Counted from the first letter of the stretch, positions 1-6,290 are shown. The stretch: 9,221 bases of DNA from Acinetobacter sp. UBA6641 (GCA_002455755.1 DKLL01000188.1:14462-23682); one strand, 5' to 3'. Notes: generated by a model from the letters alone, not told the origin. Made by a program: numbers and translations.

Positions 1-34
1 GACCCTTTACATTTTTCACAATGAGGTAGTTTTA

Positions 35-244
35 GTGTCTTCTACAGATTTTGAACTAGATGATAGCTACAGTGATGATGATGTTAGTTTTGATGAAGTA
101 TCAAGCAAAATTAGTGCTAAAGAGTCGTTAGAAAAACGTCGTCTCATTGATGACCTTCTCGCACAACGTCGTTTAGAGCGTGAGCTGAAAGATTTCGATT
201 ATGATCTGGATGATGACGACGATTTTGATGATGAAGAAGGCTAA
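35..244 (+). CDS. Small, highly acidic protein, resembling the PA3496 family
   Basis: This is a 69-residue protein, about 39% Asp plus Glu (27 of 69). An acidic N-terminus (residues 5–21) leads into a charged helix-like core at about residues 30–54 with the pattern EKRRLIDDLLAQRRLEREL. The tail is almost pure acid (residues 53–68). The basic/acidic core with an RRxxxDxLxxxRLxREL pattern resembles the small PA3496-type proteins of Pseudomonas and relatives, which are named as putative envelope-integrity proteins; I recognise this by eye only. There is no signal peptide, membrane segment or cysteine, so it is probably soluble. The start is GTG, supported by GAGG at 23–26 about 8 nt upstream. 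A UPF0149 gene follows 69 nt downstream with its own candidate promoter. Function is unknown. Confidence 0.75.
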   Translation: MSSTDFELDDSYSDDDVSFDEVSSKISAKESLEKRRLIDDLLAQRRLERELKDFDYDLDDDDDFDDEEG

Positions 245-251
245 AATAGGA

Positions 252-280
252 TTCTGTATAGCCGGCTAAAATGCTATGCT
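252..280 (+). promoter_or_regulatory. Candidate sigma70 promoter for the UPF0149 gene
   Basis: TTCTGT (252–257) and TATGCT (275–280) are separated by 17 bp. A TG at 272–273, one base before the -10 box, makes it an extended -10. It lies 33 bases upstream of the ATG at 314. The -35 box is a poor match, so the call rests mainly on the extended -10 and the spacing. Confidence 0.4.
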
Positions 281-313
281 ATGCCGTAGTTATTTTACAA
301 ACCTGGATTTTAA

Positions 314-838
314 ATGAGTGCTTTAGATTTAGACCTTTTGAGCGAATATCTAGATGGCGACCAAAATGAATATGGTCTAGATTTTCCGGCTACTCATGGC
401 TTTTTATGTGCAATTGCGGTTGGTCCGAAATTCGATAAATGGTTGGATGAACTTTTTGACAACAATCAAAAGAAAGTACCGGCTGAAATCATTGCCCAAG
501 TAAAAGCATGGTTAGAATCAATTCGTCAAAGCCTGGCGAATGAAGAAGGAATTGAATTTCCTTTTGAAATTGAAGAAGCAGATGTGGATTCAAGTTTGGG
601 TGACTGGAGTGTTGGCTTTGTGGATGCCATGTTCTTAAACGAAGAAGCCTGGTTCACGCCTGAACATGAAGAGCAACTGGTAGATTTAACTTTACCGATG
701 ATGGTCTTCAGTGGCGTAGATGAAGAAGATCCACAAATGGAATCTTTCCGCCGCAACGGTCAGCTTATGGATGAAATTGCTGAAGAAATTCCAGATAATT
801 TAAATGAATTGTATTTAATGTACCACACACCAGCGTGA
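314..838 (+). CDS. UPF0149 family (YgfB/YecA-like) protein
   Basis: A 174-residue protein matching the UPF0149 fold. An N-terminal helix (LDLLSEYLDG, residues 6–15) is followed by the family's THGFLCAIAVGP block (28–38), a long middle helix region, and the FLNEEAWF / LPMMVFSG region in the second half. It is acidic throughout and has no membrane segment. The C-terminal SEC-C zinc motif found in longer YecA proteins is absent, so it is the short YgfB type. The biochemical role of the family is poorly defined. In many gammaproteobacteria ygfB sits next to pepP and ubiH, but here the gene is followed directly by a terminator and an opposing gene cluster. The ATG at 314 has only a weak ribosome-binding site (TGGA at 304–307). 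Confidence 0.88.
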   Translation: MSALDLDLLSEYLDGDQNEYGLDFPATHGFLCAIAVGPKFDKWLDELFDNNQKKVPAEIIAQVKAWLESIRQSLANEEGIEFPFEIEEADVDSSLGDWSVGFVDAMFLNEEAWFTPEHEEQLVDLTLPMMVFSGVDEEDPQMESFRRNGQLMDEIAEEIPDNLNELYLMYHTPA

Positions 839-944
839 TGATACGTCTTGCGTTGCTCTAATCGCAGCTCATGTACTTTATGCCAGTTAATGTTAGATTT
901 TGGATCGTATATCGTGGCTCATACTGCAAATTCGTTCGTTAAAT

Positions 945-971
945 AAAAAAGCACCTTAGGGTGCTTTTTTT
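945..971. terminator. Bidirectional intrinsic terminator
   Basis: A GCACC/GGTGC stem (951–955 with 960–964) and a four-base loop are flanked by six A on the left and seven T on the right. The A/T tracts extend the stem, and it reads as a terminator on both strands. It lies between the end of the UPF0149 gene (plus) and the end of the membrane-protein cluster (minus), so it probably serves both convergent units. Confidence 0.85.
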
Positions 972-1016
972 AGGCGTGAATTTTTATTGCAGATAAGGGT
1001 CATTTATCAATAGAAC

Positions 1017-1430
1017 CTATTTATATTTGTTTAAAGTATATCGGGCATAACCATTATAAGCGATATGAAAAATCAGACCATGTAGGGCAATGGCAGCTGC
1101 GACCAGCCATGAATTTCGAGCTCTCCCGGCATAACCTATTGTCATTAGAATTTCTTTAGCGCGTGGATGCATAATAATCGAAACCAACAGTACGATAAAA
1201 CCAATGGTCATGGCGACTACTGTGGATCCCCAAACCAGGGTATTTTTTTCCTTGACACTCGGTAAGCGTTGTTCTTTTTTGACAAAATGTCTCGCACTTA
1301 GAAAAGCACAGGCAATTAATCCAGGCAGCAGGGTAATGACACCAAGTTTTAAGGTATAAATCAAGATAATCACTAACAGGATTAAGACCATACTATAAAC
1401 AACAGCAAAATGTTTAAGATAATGCGACAT
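1017..1430 (-). CDS. Four-helix inner-membrane protein, ABZJ_00895-like
   Basis: A 137-residue protein with four predicted hydrophobic segments at about residues 8–28, 30–46, 65–87 and 108–126. A charged cytoplasmic-looking loop (FVKKEQRLPSVKEKN, 49–63) separates the second and third. Basic loops and the length resemble the small Acinetobacter family ABZJ_00895; this is recognition from memory and no function is established. The ATG at 1430 is preceded by AGGAG (1440–1444) with 9 nt spacing, a strong site. The gene begins only 29 nt after the dedA stop codon and is very likely cotranscribed with it. The terminator at 945–971 closes the unit. There is no signal peptide beyond the first helix. 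Confidence 0.8.
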   Translation of the reverse strand: MSHYLKHFAVVYSMVLILLVIILIYTLKLGVITLLPGLIACAFLSARHFVKKEQRLPSVKEKNTLVWGSTVVAMTIGFIVLLVSIIMHPRAKEILMTIGYAGRARNSWLVAAAIALHGLIFHIAYNGYARYTLNKYK

Positions 1431-1459
1431 CGTCTTCGTCTCCTGAAGATCACCTTGAT

Positions 1460-2077
1460 TCAGGATGGGCGATTTTTACGCTGCTGTCTACGGTATACAA
1501 TCCAGCCAATGATGACAATTACAATGGCAATAATCACATAACTGACTTTACTGAAGATTTGCTGCATGAGCTGCTGGTTTTCACCAAAATAAAATCCGAC
1601 ATAGGCCAGAAAAGTGGTCCAGATGATGGTGCCTAATCCACTGTAAAACATAAATTTCCAGAAAGGCATTCGACTCATGCCTGCTGGAATACTAATCAGA
1701 GAACGTACAGCTGGAATCATACGGCCAAAGAATACGATGCGATGTCCATAGTGTTCAAACCAGTCCAGTGACTTTTTAACATCTGAAGATTTGATGAACA
1801 AATACTTGCCATAACGATCTATAAAGCGAAAAATGCTTTCATGTTTGAACTGATAGCCAATCCAATACAGGAAAGCTGCAGCGAGCAGTGAGCCTATACA
1901 GCCAGCAATAATTACCCCAAATAACGTAAGCTGACCTTGTGATGCAGAATAGCCAGCGGAGGGCATGATGATTTCCGAAGGAATAGGCGGAAATACATTG
2001 TCAAGAAACATCAGCAGGGCAATACCGAGATAGCCCAGTTGTTCCATGATGGAGATAATCCATTCTGTCAGATTCAT
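1460..2077 (-). CDS. DedA family membrane protein
   Basis: A 205-residue integral membrane protein of the DedA/VTT (SNARE-associated) family, whose usual length is about 200. Family marks: the N-terminal FLDNVFPPIPSEIIMP region (24–39) with the conserved Glu at 35, and the central signature FFGRMIPAVRSLISIPAG (116–133) followed by M..FW.F...SGLG..IW (137–153). Hydrophobic stretches lie at about 14–28, 51–75, 140–165 and 178–195, with a basic C-terminal tail. DedA proteins act in the inner membrane in proton-motive-force-dependent envelope homeostasis and, for some members, flipping of undecaprenyl phosphate or phospholipids. Which substrate applies here cannot be read from sequence. The ATG at 2077 lacks a clear ribosome-binding site, but the N-terminus has the normal family length. 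It is the middle gene of a three-gene membrane cluster. Confidence 0.93.
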   Translation of the reverse strand: MNLTEWIISIMEQLGYLGIALLMFLDNVFPPIPSEIIMPSAGYSASQGQLTLFGVIIAGCIGSLLAAAFLYWIGYQFKHESIFRFIDRYGKYLFIKSSDVKKSLDWFEHYGHRIVFFGRMIPAVRSLISIPAGMSRMPFWKFMFYSGLGTIIWTTFLAYVGFYFGENQQLMQQIFSKVSYVIIAIVIVIIGWIVYRRQQRKNRPS

Positions 2078-2139
2078 AAAGTTATAAAATTAATCGTGAT
2101 ATTTACACCATCCTAAAGTTTATTAGAGGTAGGGTAAAG

Positions 2140-2177
2140 CATAGCCAGGTAATCAGTCCTGATTATTCCTGGCTATG
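2140..2177 (-). other. Long hairpin overlapping a stop codon
   Basis: A near-perfect inverted repeat: ten bases (2140–2149) pair with 2168–2177 and six more (2150–2155) pair with 2160–2165, with a four-base loop (2156–2159) and a two-base TT bulge at 2166–2167. The stop codon of the preceding minus-strand gene (2163–2165) and its last four codons lie inside the stem. There is no T tract after it on the minus strand, so it is not a standard intrinsic terminator. It could attenuate or stabilise transcript between that gene and dedA, or be a Rho-linked 3' end. Confidence 0.75.
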
Positions 2178-2447
2178 AATCAGAGTATGGATATAAACTT
2201 TTCTTAAACTATAGGCGAGTGCAAAAGGAATCATACTGAGTAGGGCGTATTCTATAAAATTAGGGGTAAGGTGATAGGCAATGAATATGGAAAAAATACT
2301 GCCAATAACCGCACCCATGATCACAATAAAAAGATGGGATTCTTGTTCCAAGGCGTATTTGATCTGTTCTGCTTTTTGAAGATTCTTTTCACGGACTAAG
2401 TGAAAACGTCGTGTATAACTGGCTGAGCGACTAATTGTTCTTGACAT
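2163..2447 (-). CDS. Small two-helix membrane protein, unknown function
   Basis: A 94-residue protein I do not recognise. The first 30 residues are strongly basic and Ser/Arg rich (MSRTISRSASYTRRF), followed by a short charged helix with K and E. Two hydrophobic segments come next at about residues 38–58 and 64–81, then a short tail. The positive N-terminus predicts that both ends are cytoplasmic with a helical hairpin in the inner membrane. The start is well supported by AAGGAG at 2455–2460, 7 nt before the ATG. It is the first gene of a minus-strand run that continues into dedA 85 nt later, although the hairpin at 2140–2177 may weaken read-through. The AT-rich stretch upstream (2461–2630) should carry its promoter, but I see no box pair good enough to name. 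Confidence 0.75.
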   Translation of the reverse strand: MSRTISRSASYTRRFHLVREKNLQKAEQIKYALEQESHLFIVIMGAVIGSIFSIFIAYHLTPNFIEYALLSMIPFALAYSLRKVYIHTLIHSQE

Positions 2448-2630
2448 AATTTAGCTCCTTTTTCATGTTACTTTTTTAGGTTATATGTTAAATATTTCAC
2501 GTTAAAAATGAATGGGTTATAGAGTTATTGTAGTTTTAATCTTAGAATATCAGATTATTTGTGACTTAACATACCTTAATGGTAAAAATTGGTGATCTTT
2601 TTTTTATTTATTGTTGATTTGCGGTAAATA

Positions 2631-2654
2631 AAAAGCCCTCAAGTAAGGGCTTTT
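2631..2654 (-). terminator. Intrinsic terminator after trhO
   Basis: A nine-base stem (2631–2639 with 2646–2654, core AGGGC/GCCCT) with a six-base loop. It is followed on the minus strand by a T-rich run (TTTTTATTTA). It lies 16 bases beyond the trhO stop codon. Confidence 0.88.
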
Positions 2655-2670
2655 ATTAGGTATTTTTAGA

Positions 2671-3603
2671 TTAAAGGCGTTTACGTTTAGCTGCTGCAAT
2701 CTGCGACTGACGCATACGAAAACCGGCTTTTTGTTTCTCGGTCGTTTTGTCAATGCAGTATTTACATGATACACCGTGTTCATAGCTTGGAAGTTCAGCT
2801 TCTTCAGGAAGCAGAGGCCAGCCACAGGCATGACACTTAATGTTTTGGCCTTCCTCTACACCATGCGTTACCGCAGTACGACCATCAAATACAAAACATT
2901 CACCTTCCCACATACTTTCTTCAGTAGGGGTTTCTTCCAGGTATTTTAAAATGCCACCTTTCAGGTGATACACCTCATTAAAGCCTTCTTGAAGTAATAA
3001 TGAGGTTGATTTTTCACAGCGAATACCGCCAGTACAGAACATGGCAATTTTCTTGTCTTTGTGCTGTTCAAGGTTTTGTTTAACGTATTCCGGGAATTCA
3101 CGAAAGGTTTCAGTTTTAGGATCAATTGCGCCTTTAAACGTACCGGCTTTATATTCGTAGTCGTTGCGTGTATCAATCAGGATGACATCATCACGTGCAA
3201 TCAGTTCGTTCCATTCTTTTGGATCTAGATAGTGACCGACTAAATCGCGCGGTTTTACTTCAACGCCCAGGGTTACAATTTCTTTTTTAAGTTTGATTTT
3301 CATTTTACGGAATGGTTTGTCAGAGCTATGTGACTCTTTATATTCCATTGCGTTAAAGCCTTCATTCAGCAGAAATTGATGAATGGTATCAATTGCTGCT
3401 CGGTCACCGGCTACAGTACCGTTAATGCCTTCACCGGCTACAATTAGAGTTCCACAAAGATTGATGGTTTTCACCAAATCAAGAAGGCGTTGTTGAAGAT
3501 TGGCAGGATCTTGAACTTCTTTGAATTGATAAAGTGCGGCAACAACCCATTCAGTGGTCGCTTGCTGTTCTACAGGTGCAAGCTGTTCTACAGTAGCGTT
3601 CAT
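2671..3603 (-). CDS. trhO: tRNA uridine(34) hydroxylase, rhodanese fold
   Basis: A 310-residue member of the TrhO (YceA) family, which hydroxylates U34 of tRNA using molecular oxygen on the way to 5-methoxyuridine or cmo5U. In order: an N-terminal acylphosphatase-like domain (about 18–90) with GTLIVAGEGINGTVAG, a conserved linker with R..MKIKLKKEIVTLG, and a rhodanese domain with LIDTRNDYEY and the active loop CTGGIRCEKS, in which Cys190 is the catalytic-type cysteine. The C-terminal segment carries two CxxC pairs (CHAC and CKYC) that could bind metal. I start it at the ATG at 3603. A TTG at 3615 would add four residues, but that codon overlaps the ribosome-binding GGAG (3610–3613), which is placed 6 nt before the ATG. 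It is a single-gene unit, divergent from the DUF1289 gene. A TAAAAT box near 3650 on the minus strand is a possible -10 without a good -35. Confidence 0.95.
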   Translation of the reverse strand: MNATVEQLAPVEQQATTEWVVAALYQFKEVQDPANLQQRLLDLVKTINLCGTLIVAGEGINGTVAGDRAAIDTIHQFLLNEGFNAMEYKESHSSDKPFRKMKIKLKKEIVTLGVEVKPRDLVGHYLDPKEWNELIARDDVILIDTRNDYEYKAGTFKGAIDPKTETFREFPEYVKQNLEQHKDKKIAMFCTGGIRCEKSTSLLLQEGFNEVYHLKGGILKYLEETPTEESMWEGECFVFDGRTAVTHGVEEGQNIKCHACGWPLLPEEAELPSYEHGVSCKYCIDKTTEKQKAGFRMRQSQIAAAKRKRL

Positions 3604-3724
3604 GGAATACTCCAAATGTATTTAAGACAGGACAAAATTTAAGGCGCATATTTTACCTTGAATTGTCAGAATTAGCGAGAAAACCCTTCGCAAAATATGG
3701 TTTTTAATTTGCTGTGTCGGGATG

Positions 3725-3730
3725 TATGAT
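3725..3730 (+). promoter_or_regulatory. Possible -10 box for the DUF1289 gene
   Basis: TATGAT in the 206-base gap between the divergent trhO and DUF1289 genes, about 80 bases before the TTG start at 3810. No convincing -35 box lies at the right distance (TTTTAA at 3702–3707 is the best), so this is a weak call. Confidence 0.25.
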
Positions 3731-3809
3731 GCCTGTGCCTATTTCATATTAAATCAGAAAATGGTCTCAATCCGTTGGGTCTGAACATTGTTGAATTGCG
3801 GAGTTTATT

Positions 3810-4298
3810 TTGAATACTGATCGTCGAATTGCCTCTTTGACTCCATGTGCAGGACGTTGCTCTACCGTGTTTGGTGATTCGGTATGTCGGGGTTGCCGTC
3901 GTTTTAATCATGAAGTGATTCAATGGAATACCTATACAACAGAGCAACATACCGTAGTCTGGCAACGCCTGGATGCACAGCTGAATCAAATTTTGGTGCC
4001 AATGTTGCCAAATGCCAATCTGGCACAAGTCGAAAGCTTTATTTTATCTAAACGCATCCGCTTGCGTAATGATGCCACTGCCGGGCGTAAGTTGTATCAT
4101 GCACTGAAACTTTGTGAAAAAAATCGGCATCTTACTGATGATAGCGGTTTAGGCATTCACTATAAGCAGGTTCGCCCGCTTTGGGATGAATTTGAACATC
4201 GTGTGCTTGCCCTGGCCAAAGCCAGTTATGATTTGGCTTTCTTGCGAGCTGATGGCATGGGCCAACATTTGTTGAATTTAGATGAAGAGGACGAATAA
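3810..4298 (+). CDS. DUF1289 domain-containing protein
   Basis: A 162-residue soluble protein. Residues 11–55 match the DUF1289 domain: TPCAGRC, then VCRGCRR, then a helix with the W.....E....W.R pattern. The four cysteines C13, C17, C26 and C29 form a probable metal (zinc) site. The remaining two thirds is helical and charged, with no motif I can name; many DUF1289 proteins are little more than the domain, so this member is long. The molecular function of the family is not established. Translation starts at TTG (3810), supported by GGAG at 3800–3803 with 6 nt spacing and by the domain beginning right after it; no ATG is available before the cysteine motif. The stop codon lies in the loop of the terminator that follows. 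Confidence 0.88.
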   Translation: MNTDRRIASLTPCAGRCSTVFGDSVCRGCRRFNHEVIQWNTYTTEQHTVVWQRLDAQLNQILVPMLPNANLAQVESFILSKRIRLRNDATAGRKLYHALKLCEKNRHLTDDSGLGIHYKQVRPLWDEFEHRVLALAKASYDLAFLRADGMGQHLLNLDEEDE

Positions 4299-4313
4299 GT
4301 CCTCTTTTTTTTA
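4285..4313 (+). terminator. Intrinsic terminator overlapping the stop codon
   Basis: An eight-base stem (4285–4292 with 4299–4306, core AGAGGAC/GTCCTCT) encloses a six-base loop containing the TAA of the DUF1289 gene (4296–4298). A run of eight T follows (4305–4312). The next gene starts 22 bases later, so some read-through is possible. Confidence 0.85.
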
Positions 4314-4334
4314 TATAGGATCAAATCTGAAAGA

Positions 4335-4952
4335 ATGAATGTGACTGAATATGTGCTGTATTGTCTTGCAGTAATTGTGATGATTGCCACGCCAGGTCCA
4401 GTCATGCTGCTGGTGGCAAGTGCAGGCCTGCGTGGTGGTTATTCTGCTGCATTGAGAACCATATTCGGGACAAATTTTGCTTCGCTGATTTTAATCGCTT
4501 TATCAGTTCTGACCTTAAAGGGTCTACTGGTTATTAATGGAAACTGGTTGAACGCGATTCAGTTATTGGGTTGCCTATATATTGCCTATCTGGGCTTGGG
4601 TTTGCTCAAAGAGGTATGGGCTGGTCATACTGAGGAGGGAAGACATTTAAAACCGGTTCAAGGCGGATTTAAGACCGGTTTTCTGGTGGGTATTTCCAAC
4701 CCCAAGGATATTATTTTCTTTGCGTCATTTTTTCCGCAATTTGTCACTGTGACCCCACATCTGGATATGAGCCTGTGGTTATTAACACTCAGTTGGATTG
4801 TTTTAGATTTCGCAACCTTATCTATAATGTATTTTTCTTTTAATAAATTATCCCAGTCGTGCTGGTATTCAAAATTGCTGGGTATCTGTGCTGCAATTTT
4901 GATTCTTGTTGCAGGGTACGGTATTTACAGTGTGGTATTATCATCCTTCTAA
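4335..4952 (+). CDS. LysE/RhtB family amino-acid exporter
   Basis: A 205-residue inner-membrane transporter, the usual length for the family. Landmarks are the IATPGPVMLLV block near the first helix (17–27, TPGP at 19–22), the GLRGGYSAALRTIFG loop (31–45), and the GISNPKDIIFFASFFPQFV block (119–137) typical of RhtB-type members. Hydrophobic segments lie at about 6–26, 44–63, 73–92, 112–135, 146–168 and 182–202, which fits six helices. Family members export amino acids such as lysine, threonine or homoserine lactone; the substrate cannot be told from sequence. The ATG at 4335 has only a weak ribosome-binding site (AGGA at 4317–4320 is far). The previous gene's terminator ends about 20 bases upstream, so expression may depend on read-through or on a promoter in the upstream gene. 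No clear terminator follows before the IS remnant. Confidence 0.9.
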   Translation: MNVTEYVLYCLAVIVMIATPGPVMLLVASAGLRGGYSAALRTIFGTNFASLILIALSVLTLKGLLVINGNWLNAIQLLGCLYIAYLGLGLLKEVWAGHTEEGRHLKPVQGGFKTGFLVGISNPKDIIFFASFFPQFVTVTPHLDMSLWLLTLSWIVLDFATLSIMYFSFNKLSQSCWYSKLLGICAAILILVAGYGIYSVVLSSF

Positions 4953-5018
4953 ATAAATTTGAATCCATTTTTTGACTCTTTTGATTATCAGCGATATAAA
5001 AAATCCAGCAAATCTGAT

Positions 5019-5037
5019 CTGACCCCAAAAGTTAGAC
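5019..5037 (+). repeat. IS terminal inverted repeat (OrfB-side end)
   Basis: Nineteen bases with the core ACCCCAAAA that match 12 of 19 positions of the opposite end (5576–5594) when inverted. The exact outer boundary is uncertain by a few bases. Confidence 0.7.
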
Positions 5038-5043
5038 GCTAAG

Positions 5044-5273
5044 TTAGGCGGACTCTAAGGGTTGATTTCTATATTCAACAGGGGTCAGTCCTTTTAATTT
5101 AACCTTGATTTGTTCATGGTTAAGTAATCGTGAACATATTCTTTTACCTTTTGCTCCCACTCATCAACCGATTTAAATTTTTCACCATGGAAACATTCCG
5201 ATTTTAGTATTCCAAAGAAGCTTTCCATTGCAGTATTATTCAGGCAGTTGCCTTTACGTGACATATTTCTCTT
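5044..5273 (-). pseudogene. OrfB transposase C-terminal fragment, frameshifted
   Basis: Read on the minus strand, the frame through the ATG at 5264 gives MSRKGNCLNNTAMESFFG, then LKSECFHGEKFKSVDEWEQ. This is the last catalytic block of IS3-family DDE transposases, and the Glu of AMESFF is the third acidic catalytic residue. Near 5120–5126 one base appears to be lost: the frame runs on to an early TAA, while the shifted frame continues as NHEQIKVKLKGLTPVEYRN and QPLESA to the expected family C-terminus, with its stop at 5044–5046. The first two catalytic Asp residues and all of the N-terminal part are absent, lost in the deletion that joins this fragment to the OrfA remnant near 5265–5300. Confidence 0.85.
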
Positions 5274-5274
5274 G

Positions 5275-5543
5275 TTTCTTTAAGATAAAAACGTTGCATA
5301 GCTTCCCTTAAGGAAATGCCTTCATCATGTATGGCTTTGACAGCCTGATATTTAAATTCAACAGTAAAACCGGTTTGAGATTTTCAACGTTCCAGGCCGG
5401 GCACGCCATAAAGTTTAAATGCCTTACTCTGCTTTTGAACATCAGATCTATGAGCATTAAAAATTTGCCCCGTTACTGAGTCACCGTGAGCAGACAAGTA
5501 ATGTTTAACAACTTTCAATTTGAATTCTTGAGCGTTTAGCCAT
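5275..5543 (-). pseudogene. OrfA (IS3-type HTH) fragment, broken
   Basis: The minus strand starts at an ATG (5543–5541) with MAKRSRIQ and runs into a stop after a frame break near 5528–5535. The shifted frame resumes as EFKLKVVKHYLSAHGDSV, the first helix-turn-helix region of IS150-type OrfA. It continues through YGVPGLER, hits an in-frame TGA at 5384–5386, and then reads TGFTVEFKYQAVKAIHDEG and ISLREAMQRF, the second HTH repeat. The C-terminal third of OrfA is missing at the deletion junction. At least one shift, one nonsense codon and one deletion make it non-functional. Confidence 0.78.
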
Positions 5544-5575
5544 TAAAAAAGCACCCTTCAAATTAGACCAAGAGT

Positions 5576-5594
5576 GTCCGGATTTTGGGGTGCA
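5576..5594 (-). repeat. IS terminal inverted repeat (OrfA-side end)
   Basis: Read inward on the minus strand it begins TGCACCCCAAAATCCGGAC. It is the partner of 5019–5037 and lies 33 bases before the OrfA-like ATG, as expected for the left end of an IS150-type element. Confidence 0.72.
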
Positions 5595-5630
5595 AATTAA
5601 ACTGGCTGAATGTTAAATTTTAGTATGTGA

Positions 5631-6290
5631 TTAGATCCGGTGCTTTAAACGGTATTGCACCAGTTCTTCAATGGTCATCACGGTTAAATGATGGGTTTGT
5701 GCATAAGATAGTACCTGAATGCCAGATGCCATACTCCCATCAGGATTGGTCAATTCACATAGAACTCCAGCAGATTTTAAACCGGCTAAACGTGCCAAAT
5801 CAATGGTACCTTCAGTATGGCCACGACGGGTCAAGACACCACCTTCACGGGCACGCAAAGGGAACACGTGGCCCGGTCGGTTTAAGTCGCTTGCCACCGC
5901 ACCATCTTTAATTGCCGCTTTGACTGTGGTAGTGCGGTCTTGGGCCGAAACACCGGTAGTTACGCCTGTCGCTGCTTCAATGGTTACGGTAAATGCTGTT
6001 TTAAACTGGCTTGAGTTGTCAGCTACCATGGGTGGAAGTTCCAAATGATTGGCCAATTCATCGGTTAAGCATAAACAGACAATACCTGAACCATCACGAA
6101 TCATGCGTGCCATGGTTTCTACAGTTAATGTTTCTGCGGCAACAATCAGGTCGGCTTCATTTTCGCGGTCAAAGTCATCCATTACCAGAACAGGTTTGCC
6201 CTGGCGGATATCTTCTAGGGCTTGTTGAATACGTTGCTCAGCAGGAGCAAGGGCAGAAAAGAAAATTTCAGGTTGAATTAAACTGGACAT
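5631..6290 (-). CDS. ribB: 3,4-dihydroxy-2-butanone 4-phosphate synthase
   Basis: A 219-residue stand-alone RibB (E. coli 217) that converts ribulose 5-phosphate to formate and the four-carbon unit used for the xylene ring of riboflavin. Motifs: [11 protein letters not shown] (38–48) with the acidic metal and substrate residues, GSGIVCLCL (67–75), [12 protein letters not shown] (108–119), [10 protein letters not shown] (138–147) with the catalytic-type His141, and [16 protein letters not shown] (155–170). No RibA domain is fused at the C-terminus. I start at the ATG at 6290, preceded by GAGAG 7 nt upstream. The open frame runs further to 6434, but that extension is translated riboswitch sequence and is not protein-like. 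The IS remnant begins 36 bases after the stop codon and no intrinsic terminator is visible there. Expression is expected to be repressed by FMN through the upstream riboswitch. Confidence 0.96.
   Translation of the reverse strand: MSSLIQPEIFFSALAPAEQRIQQALEDIRQGKPVLVMDDFDRENEADLIVAAETLTVETMARMIRDGSGIVCLCLTDELANHLELPPMVADNSSQFKTAFTVTIEAATGVTTGVSAQDRTTTVKAAIKDGAVASDLNRPGHVFPLRAREGGVLTRRGHTEGTIDLARLAGLKSAGVLCELTNPDGSMASGIQVLSYAQTHHLTVMTIEELVQYRLKHRI

Larger units (their letters stand above)
5019..5594 (-). mobile_element. Decayed IS3-family (IS150-type) insertion sequence
   Basis: Both ends remain: the left end reads CTGACCCCAAAAG and the right end, read inward on the minus strand, reads TGCACCCCAAAAT. 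These are the CCCCAAAA-type termini of IS150-like IS3 elements. Between them, on the minus strand, are the start of an OrfA-like helix-turn-helix protein and the last part of an OrfB-like DDE transposase. The roughly 0.58 kb present compares with about 1.2–1.4 kb for intact relatives, so about half is missing, mainly the OrfA end and the first two catalytic aspartates of OrfB. Reading frames are further broken by shifts and a TGA. It cannot encode an active transposase. I found no clear target-site duplication. It fills the 678-base gap between the LysE gene and ribB (4953–5630); the flanks, 4953–5018 and 5595–5630, hold nothing else I can identify. Confidence 0.88.

Noticed and set aside
839..944. 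Possible small RNA or gene between the UPF0149 stop and the terminator
   Set aside because: About 100 bases without an open frame, promoter boxes or a stable fold other than the terminator; it is most simply the 3' untranslated region.
2604..2831. 75-codon open frame on the minus strand
   Set aside because: It overlaps the 3' end of trhO in another frame and runs through the terminator; no family likeness.
3604..3615. TTG start for TrhO four codons upstream
   Set aside because: The TTG overlaps the GGAG ribosome-binding site that serves the ATG at 3603.
4840..5028. 62-codon minus-strand frame across the LysE 3' end
   Set aside because: It overlaps the exporter coding sequence and ends at the IS border; composition is not protein-like.
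5010..5600. Target-site duplication around the IS remnant
   Set aside because: No matching 3–4 base direct repeat is found next to either end with certainty; AAAT-like matches on both sides do not fit the terminal repeat positions.
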